From Pirellulales bacterium (GTDB lineage: Bacteria; Planctomycetota; Planctomycetia; Pirellulales; JAICIG01), in the NCBI GenBank assembly GCA_025924495.1, contig JAICIG010000303.1, positions 1 to 9,684 of the forward strand: DNA of 9,684 bases, read 5' to 3'. Below are positions 5,953-9,684 of this stretch, piece by piece (the first letter of the stretch is position 1; each line of letters opens with the position of its first letter). The position numbers and the translations under genes are program-made. The notes under the pieces were generated by a model, which saw only the letters and a list, made by a program, of their open reading frames with translations, searched no databases and was not told where the DNA came from.

Positions 5953-6926
5953 GCTTGCGCCTCCGCCGTCAAAGCTGCCAGGCGCAAATGGGGCACGGTA
6001 GCGCGATGATCGCCGCAAACGTAGAAGCTTTCGCCGCCGTCCGCCACGGTGCGAACCAAAATCGTCTTCCAGGGGCGGTAGTAATACTGCGGATTCGACT
6101 TGGGTGCTTCGCGCTCGGTATCGCCCGAGATCGAAATCAGGTCGAAGGCTGCCGTGGTGAAGTGACAGATCTTGCGCCCTTCTTGATGCGCCACATTGCG
6201 AGCCATCGACAAGGCTTTGAGATAAACCTCGGGGCCCATCACGGCCGTGCCGAAACACAAGAACACGCCGTGCTCCAGCTTCGACACGGTATCGCACACG
6301 CTAAGAAAATCGCGATAGCTGGCGACGCCGTAGGCGGCCGGATCGAAATTCGGATGCTCGTGCAGAATGTCGTAGCCAATGCCAATGTGCGCCGTGACCG
6401 GCACGCCTAGCCGATAGCCGGCCGCCAGCACGCTGGTATCTTTATGCGGAAAGTCCCCTTCGAGAATCTCGCGGCCAAGCGCCTCGCCCAACCCCAGGCC
6501 CTCTTTAGCGCCACGCGCGACGATATCGTTCATCTCGCCTGTCTCATGCCAGAGACCGAACTCGCCGCTGCGGATGTAGCGGGCGACGCTTTCGCAGGTG
6601 GCGCCGATCTTGGCCAATTCGTAATCGTGGATTGGTCCGGCGCCGTTCATGCCGATGTGCGTGATCAGCCCGCGTTCCATCATGTCGATCAACTGACGGC
6701 CGACGCCGGCGCGGATCACGTGAGCGCCCATCAGCATTAAGCGCGCGCCGCCGGCTTGGCGAGCCGCGACCAGCCGCTGGCCGAGCGTCGTCAGCGATTG
6801 CATTTCCGCCTCGCCTAAGGGCGCCGGCTGGTGATCGAGCCCCAGCAGGCTCTCATGCTGGATATCGTGCTTCCGCTGGGCAAGCGGCTTGATGATCAGT
6901 TTGCTGCGATCGAATTGCGGGAGCAT
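5949..6926 (-). CDS. Deoxyhypusine-synthase-like protein, substrate unknown
   Basis: The product is 325 residues and soluble. The order of motifs recalls the deoxyhypusine synthase (DHS) family, NAD-dependent enzymes that transfer the aminobutyl group of spermidine. LMLMGAHVIRAGVGRQLIDMM (63-83) and ITHIGMNGAGPIHDYELA (88-105) correspond to the early Rossmann strands and the 'G..I..D' motif. DTSVLAAGYRLGVPVTAHIG (163-182) corresponds to the 'E.S...A....IPV..P' segment. YYYRPWKTILV (281-291) corresponds to 'AVSWGKIRV', making K287 a candidate for the catalytic lysine, and FYVCGDHRATVPHLRLAA (301-318) to the C-terminal 'VYADASLVFPLLVA'. The alignment is by eye. Sequence between these blocks (GIGYDILHEHPNFD, FGTAVMGPEVYLKALSMARNVA) is not DHS-like, so this is probably a separate subfamily. 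No good ribosome binding site precedes the ATG. The gene overlaps the kinase by 4 bases, which implies a shared pathway. Confidence 0.65.
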   Translation of the reverse strand: MLPQFDRSKLIIKPLAQRKHDIQHESLLGLDHQPAPLGEAEMQSLTTLGQRLVAARQAGGARLMLMGAHVIRAGVGRQLIDMMERGLITHIGMNGAGPIHDYELAKIGATCESVARYIRSGEFGLWHETGEMNDIVARGAKEGLGLGEALGREILEGDFPHKDTSVLAAGYRLGVPVTAHIGIGYDILHEHPNFDPAAYGVASYRDFLSVCDTVSKLEHGVFLCFGTAVMGPEVYLKALSMARNVAHQEGRKICHFTTAAFDLISISGDTEREAPKSNPQYYYRPWKTILVRTVADGGESFYVCGDHRATVPHLRLAALTAEAQA

Positions 6927-6952
6927 GGGGAGTGTTGAGAAGCTGAGGGTGG

Positions 6953-6990
6953 CATGCTTTCACGTGAGCCTTGGCGAGCGTGTAAGCATG
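6953..6990. repeat. Imperfect palindrome (REP-like), first of two
   Basis: CATGCTTTCACG (6953-6964) pairs with CGTGTAAGCATG (6979-6990), 11 of 12 positions, around a 14-base loop. It lies in the 176-base gap between the phosphatase and the DHS-like gene. There is no T-run. It could be an intergenic palindromic repeat or a transcript-processing hairpin. Confidence 0.45.
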
Positions 6991-7009
6991 TGCCGTGGTT
7001 ATTGACTCG

Positions 7010-7044
7010 CATGCCTACATCGGCGAATCGCCGACGAAGGCATG
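7010..7044. repeat. Palindrome with 3-base loop (REP-like), second of two
   Basis: CATGCCT (7010-7016) pairs with AGGCATG (7038-7044), and TCGGCG (7020-7025) with CGCCGA (7029-7034), around the loop AAT. A short mismatched section (ACA against CGA) separates the two. Both this and the preceding palindrome are built around a CATGC/GCATG end, which suggests one repeat class. Confidence 0.5.
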
Positions 7045-7102
7045 GCGCCCAGTGCGAAGTTCTGTATTTTCTGTTGCACGGTTGAATGCAGTGCGCTAGT
7101 TT

Positions 7103-7909
7103 CTATAACCCAAGGATCTCGAGCAATTCATTCTGCTCTTGATAGTCGCCGATGATGATGTCGGCGCCGGCGCGGAGCAGGCGGTTGCGCTTCCAGGCGT
7201 TGACGCCCTCGCGAGTTTCTTCTTCGCTGGCAACGCCGATGGCGACGCCGCCGACACGGCGCGTCTCTTCAATTTCGACGTAGCCGTCGCCAAAGGCCAC
7301 GAGTTCATGGCCGGCCACGCCCGTATCTGCAATGATCCGCTCGATAATCATGGCCTTGGAGAAGGCCTGGTGATTATCGAGGGCGCCGTACACGTGCGGG
7401 CCGAAGAACCGATCAAGTTCCAAGGCTCGCAGTTCGTCTTGCACGTACTTCAAGTCGGTGCCGCTGGCGAGGTACAAGGTCAGGCCGCGGGCCGTGAATT
7501 GTTCCAGCAGCCGATGCGAGCCGGGTACGGTCAATTCTTCCGGCGTGATCGATTGCTCTTTGAGCCCGGCGACGCGCTCGCCGATCTGGGCCCACAGCAG
7601 ATCGTGGTATTGATGCTTGTACTCGAGAGGCTCGCGCGGCGAACCGCCGCGGGCCTTGACTTCTTCGGCCAACTGCATCATCTGATAGATGGTCTGTTTG
7701 CCGTTGAGCCGCATCACGTACTCTTCGACATGCACGAACAGTTGCTCGCGAGTTTCCGACGTTCGCGTGCCCGCCAGCACGTCGACCATCATCGGAATCA
7801 TCACCTGCTGCCAGTTGCGCCGGATCAGCGACAACGTGCCGTCGAAATCGAACAGCGCCGCTTTGAACTGCCCGCGGGGGAAATCGTTGCGAATGACTTC
7901 AATGGACAT
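7103..7909 (-). CDS. HAD-superfamily phosphatase (phosphoglycolate-phosphatase-like)
   Basis: This 268-residue soluble protein has all four HAD motifs. Motif I is LFDFDGTL (19-26), with nucleophile D21 and acid/base D23. Motif II is LYLASGTD (145-152), with S149. Motif III is K185 in AFSKAMI. Motif IV is FGDGYVEIEE (206-215), with D208 and E212 as metal ligands. The helical cap lies between motifs I and II (about 35-125). It is therefore a subclass I HAD enzyme likely to dephosphorylate a small phosphorylated metabolite; the substrate is not evident. The N-terminal MSIEVIRNDFPRGQFK lead-in before the first strand is longer than in typical phosphoglycolate phosphatases. No Shine-Dalgarno sequence is seen before the ATG. 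Its neighbours, a sugar-isomerase-like protein upstream and a sugar kinase downstream, suggest a sugar phosphate substrate (inference). The long plus-strand frame at 7139-7936 is a shadow. Confidence 0.88.
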   Translation of the reverse strand: MSIEVIRNDFPRGQFKAALFDFDGTLSLIRRNWQQVMIPMMVDVLAGTRTSETREQLFVHVEEYVMRLNGKQTIYQMMQLAEEVKARGGSPREPLEYKHQYHDLLWAQIGERVAGLKEQSITPEELTVPGSHRLLEQFTARGLTLYLASGTDLKYVQDELRALELDRFFGPHVYGALDNHQAFSKAMIIERIIADTGVAGHELVAFGDGYVEIEETRRVGGVAIGVASEEETREGVNAWKRNRLLRAGADIIIGDYQEQNELLEILGL

Positions 7910-7918
7910 GGGCAGGTG

Positions 7919-7946
7919 GTAGACAGCAAACAGTAGACAGCAGACA
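7919..7946 (+). repeat. Heptad tandem repeat, four copies of G(T/C)A(G/A)ACA
   Basis: GTAGACA, GCAAACA, GTAGACA and GCAGACA follow each other without gap, beginning 10 bases before the HAD gene start (reading from that gene). Inverted copies occur at 8021-8041. A single further GTAGACA stands at 9115-9121, upstream of the isomerase-like gene. Confidence 0.7.
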
Positions 7947-8020
7947 GGGAAAGAACGCGGGGAGCAATGGCGGATACGGGCAAGAAACGGAAAGCGGCAT
8001 GAAATGTCAGTCCTGTATGC

Positions 8021-8041
8021 CGTTTACTGTCTACTGCCTAC
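8021..8041 (-). repeat. Inverted heptads facing the 7919-7946 repeat
   Basis: CGTTTAC, TGTCTAC and TGCCTAC are contiguous and, on the minus strand, read GTAGGCA, GTAGACA and GTAAACG, the same heptad family. With 7919-7946 they form imperfect inverted ends (16 of 21 matching) around about 75 bases. Inside that span CGGCAT and ATGCCG also pair. The block fills the gap between the isomerase-like and HAD genes. Confidence 0.65.
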
Positions 8042-8048
8042 TTCCCCT

Positions 8049-9083
8049 TCACACTCCCATCAGGTGCTCGAGGATGTACAGTTCCAGGCCTTCATAATCG
8101 CGGGCCTGGCGGAAAGCTTCGACCTTGTTCGTGTCGACGGCGCGGGCGGCCTTGAGCAGGTGGTTGAACATCTTCAGGCTGTTGGCCAGATGCTTGGTCT
8201 CGTCGGCCTGCTTCGTGGTCCGCATGGCTTTGACGTCGAGCCCGACGATGCCAAGATCGTAATAGCCGGCCCGATCAAGCACCCAGACCTGGTTGAAAGC
8301 GCGCCGCAGATCGGCGCCGCCGAAGGTTTTGTCCTGGTCGTACTTCAAGCCGTTCTGGTCGTTGAGGTGCACGCCCCACAGCTTGCCGTGCCATAAGGCA
8401 TAAGCCATATCGTCGGCCGGATCGAGCCCGGCGAGAATGCTGTGGGCGCTTTCAATGAGCACGCCCACGCGCGAGGGATCGGCCGTGCGGTAACAGAGCC
8501 CCATGAAGTGGCCGACCGTGGGACAGTAGGCCTGGTCGGTCGGCTCGTTGGGCTTCATCTCGCCAACGATGCGAATCTTCGGATCGTAATCGAGCATGTC
8601 ATCGATGGCGTCAACCATCAAGCCGATGGCGGCCTGGGCGTCTTTGGCCTCGCGAATGTACGTTCCTTCGCGCGCCGGCCAAAGCACCATCAGGTCGATG
8701 CCGAGCATGTTGGCAATGTCGATCGAGCGGCGCGTGCGATCGCGAGCATAGCGGCGGGCCGCGGCGTTATTGGCCGTGTAGGCGCCATCGACGGTGCGGG
8801 GATCCTCCCACAACCGCGGCGCGATGAACTCGCCCTTGAGCCCTTCATCGTCCAGCATTTTCTTCACTTTGGCCACGCCGCGGGCAGTCTGGGGGACGTC
8901 CCAATCGGCCGGCACAACGTCGTCATCGTGCAATTGCACGTGGGTGAAGCCGAGCTTGCGGTACTCGCGCAGCTTCTTGGCGAACGGAACCTCCTTGCGG
9001 ACCGGCGGACCAAACGGGTCGGCCCCCATCGAAATATTCCAGGGACCAAAGCTGAAACGGTACGTGCCGGACTTCTTAGCCAT
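8049..9083 (-). CDS. Xylose-isomerase-like TIM-barrel protein
   Basis: The product is 344 residues; bacterial XylA is near 390. The frame follows XylA closely: FSFGPWNISMGADPFG (10-25); LHDDDVVP (51-58), with H52 at the ring-opening histidine; WPAREGTY (135-142) for 'WGGREG'; GEMKPNEPTDQ (174-184), with E175 and K177; CPTVGHFMG (187-195); IESAH (210-214), with E211 and H214; ALWHGKLWGVHLNDQ (229-243); LKYDQDKTFG (246-255), with D249 and D251; and LDVKAMRTT (282-290), with D283. One metal ligand differs: the Asp of XylA 'HIDLN' aligns with H239. A divalent-metal aldose/ketose isomerase is likely; D-xylose as substrate is not assured. The ATG has a GGAG 11 bases upstream. It is first of four minus-strand genes and may head their transcript, although 139 bases separate it from the next. 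Confidence 0.85.
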   Translation of the reverse strand: MAKKSGTYRFSFGPWNISMGADPFGPPVRKEVPFAKKLREYRKLGFTHVQLHDDDVVPADWDVPQTARGVAKVKKMLDDEGLKGEFIAPRLWEDPRTVDGAYTANNAAARRYARDRTRRSIDIANMLGIDLMVLWPAREGTYIREAKDAQAAIGLMVDAIDDMLDYDPKIRIVGEMKPNEPTDQAYCPTVGHFMGLCYRTADPSRVGVLIESAHSILAGLDPADDMAYALWHGKLWGVHLNDQNGLKYDQDKTFGGADLRRAFNQVWVLDRAGYYDLGIVGLDVKAMRTTKQADETKHLANSLKMFNHLLKAARAVDTNKVEAFRQARDYEGLELYILEHLMGV

Positions 9084-9590
9084 GCGAAAACGACTCCGAA
9101 CAAACGATTCTGAAGTAGACAGAAGGACGCTTATTTATTGGGGGGGCTGCGGCGGGAATCGCAGGCAAATTGGATGCATGCTCCGCTACTGGGCGGGCAC
9201 GAGTAGTGTAAAGCCGCCAGGGCGGGGGTGAAAGGGGGATCGCAGCCAGACGCCATCCCGTGCTTCGCAAGGTATGGACCGCACCAAGCCAGCGGGCGGT
9301 TAGTCTGCAGGCCGGCAGAATGCACGCTGCTGACGAACCGGATTGGAGCTTGAGCGGGGCCCCGGCATGACCAAGGCGTGGGGCAGGTGGCGTGGAGCAG
9401 GTAAGCAAGGTTGCGCCCTCCGCATTCCCCAGCAAACCGTACGAAGGTGGCCAACTTTGAGCGGTGATCTTGGCCAACTTGGCCAACTTCGGGCAAAGCG
9501 AACGAAGGGCGCGTGTGCCGAGCGGGGATTATTCATCGGCCATACTAACCCGAAGCGCCAGTTTTGGTGTTGCGCGTTTTGACACGGATT
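9084..9590. other. Intergenic region without a convincing gene
   Basis: About 500 bases separate the isomerase-like gene from the partial gene at the right edge. Short frames exist on both strands (for example around 9076-9496 minus and 9343-9582 plus), but they overlap one another, have low-complexity Pro/Arg/Ala-rich translations, and show no ribosome binding site or family. The region holds one heptad (GTAGACA at 9115-9121), a run of seven or so G near 9140 and the TGGCCAACTT repeats. It should also contain the promoter of the isomerase-like gene, which I could not locate. Confidence 0.5.
9448..9489. repeat. Three copies of TGGCCAACTT
   Basis: TGGCCAACTT occurs at 9448-9457, 9471-9480 and 9480-9489. 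The last two share one base, so they form a CTTGGCCAA tandem of 9-base units. The core TTGGCCAA is itself a palindrome. Nothing else here indicates whether it is an operator or a remnant. Confidence 0.55.
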
Positions 9591-9683
9591 TTAGCCGGCG
9601 GCTCGGTATTCCGGGGGGAAGCTCTCGCGGAGCAGCCGTTTCAATTTCGTGATGCCGCCAGGCGTCTCTAGCCGGTCCGCGAG
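9591..9683 (-). CDS. C-terminal end of an unidentified protein (5' part beyond window)
   Basis: Reading in from the right edge on the minus strand, a frame of 30 codons runs to a TAA at 9593-9591. It ends with LADRLETPGGI, then TKLKRLLRESFPPEYRAAG. It has no internal stop, a GC-biased third position and a natural hydrophilic, helical C-terminus ending in PPEYR. That composition looks like real coding sequence, unlike the other frames here. Too little is present to name a family. Confidence 0.5.
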   Translation of the reverse strand, partial: LADRLETPGGITKLKRLLRESFPPEYRAAG

Positions 9684-9684
9684 G

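Noticed and set aside
5953..6297. N-terminal extension of the kinase to 6297 (468 residues in total)
   Set aside because: The extra 115 codons are an off-frame reading of the DHS-like gene; the GTG at 5952 has a good ribosome binding site and matches the PfkB start.
7139..7936. 265-residue plus-strand frame
   Set aside because: It is antisense to the HAD phosphatase, which has all four catalytic motifs.
7919..8041. CRISPR-like array
   Set aside because: The units are 7 bases, contiguous and partly inverted, with no spacers and no cas genes nearby.
9076..9496. Overlapping minus-strand frames upstream of the isomerase-like gene
   Set aside because: Two frames cover the same bases with Pro/Ala-rich translations, neither with a ribosome binding site or recognisable motif.

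Overview
The window reads as GC-rich chromosomal DNA of a bacterium, most likely a planctomycete of the Pirellulales type. The grounds are indirect: protein families and sequence style I associate with that group, GTG starts, genes loosely spaced on both strands, an Asn/Pro-rich secreted protein, and palindromic or heptad repeats between genes. There is no rRNA or tRNA gene to fix the taxonomy, so the assignment is an inference. I see no CRISPR array, integrase, transposase or phage gene.

Left part (2-4098). A secreted, Asn-rich protein of unknown function runs off the left edge on the minus strand. It is divergent from an adenosine-specific kinase (plus strand, 1424-1909). That kinase converges on a DUF1990 protein (minus strand), which is in turn divergent from two consecutive class I SAM-dependent methyltransferases (plus strand, 2664-3395 and 3484-4098). 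For the adenosine-specific kinase, the second methyltransferase and a small protein further right, the ribosome binding site and family start point to a start well downstream of the longest reading frame.

Middle (4099-4890). A perfect 13-bp hairpin lies between the second methyltransferase and a convergent 107-residue protein. The end of that protein resembles the C-terminal domain of ribosomal protein L7/L12.

Right part (4891-9083). Four minus-strand genes follow, in transcription order: a xylose-isomerase-like TIM barrel, a HAD-family phosphatase, a deoxyhypusine-synthase-like protein, and a PfkB/RfaE-type sugar kinase. The last two overlap by 4 bp and are surely co-translated. The first two are separated by 139 and 176 bp gaps that carry repeats. 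An isomerase, a phosphatase and a kinase side by side suggest a sugar-phosphate pathway. The deoxyhypusine-synthase-like member makes it unusual, because such enzymes normally act on polyamines or eIF5A. This is the best candidate for something undescribed.

Right end (9084-9684). About 500 bp have no convincing gene but contain short TGGCCAACTT repeats. The 3' end of another minus-strand gene enters from the right edge.
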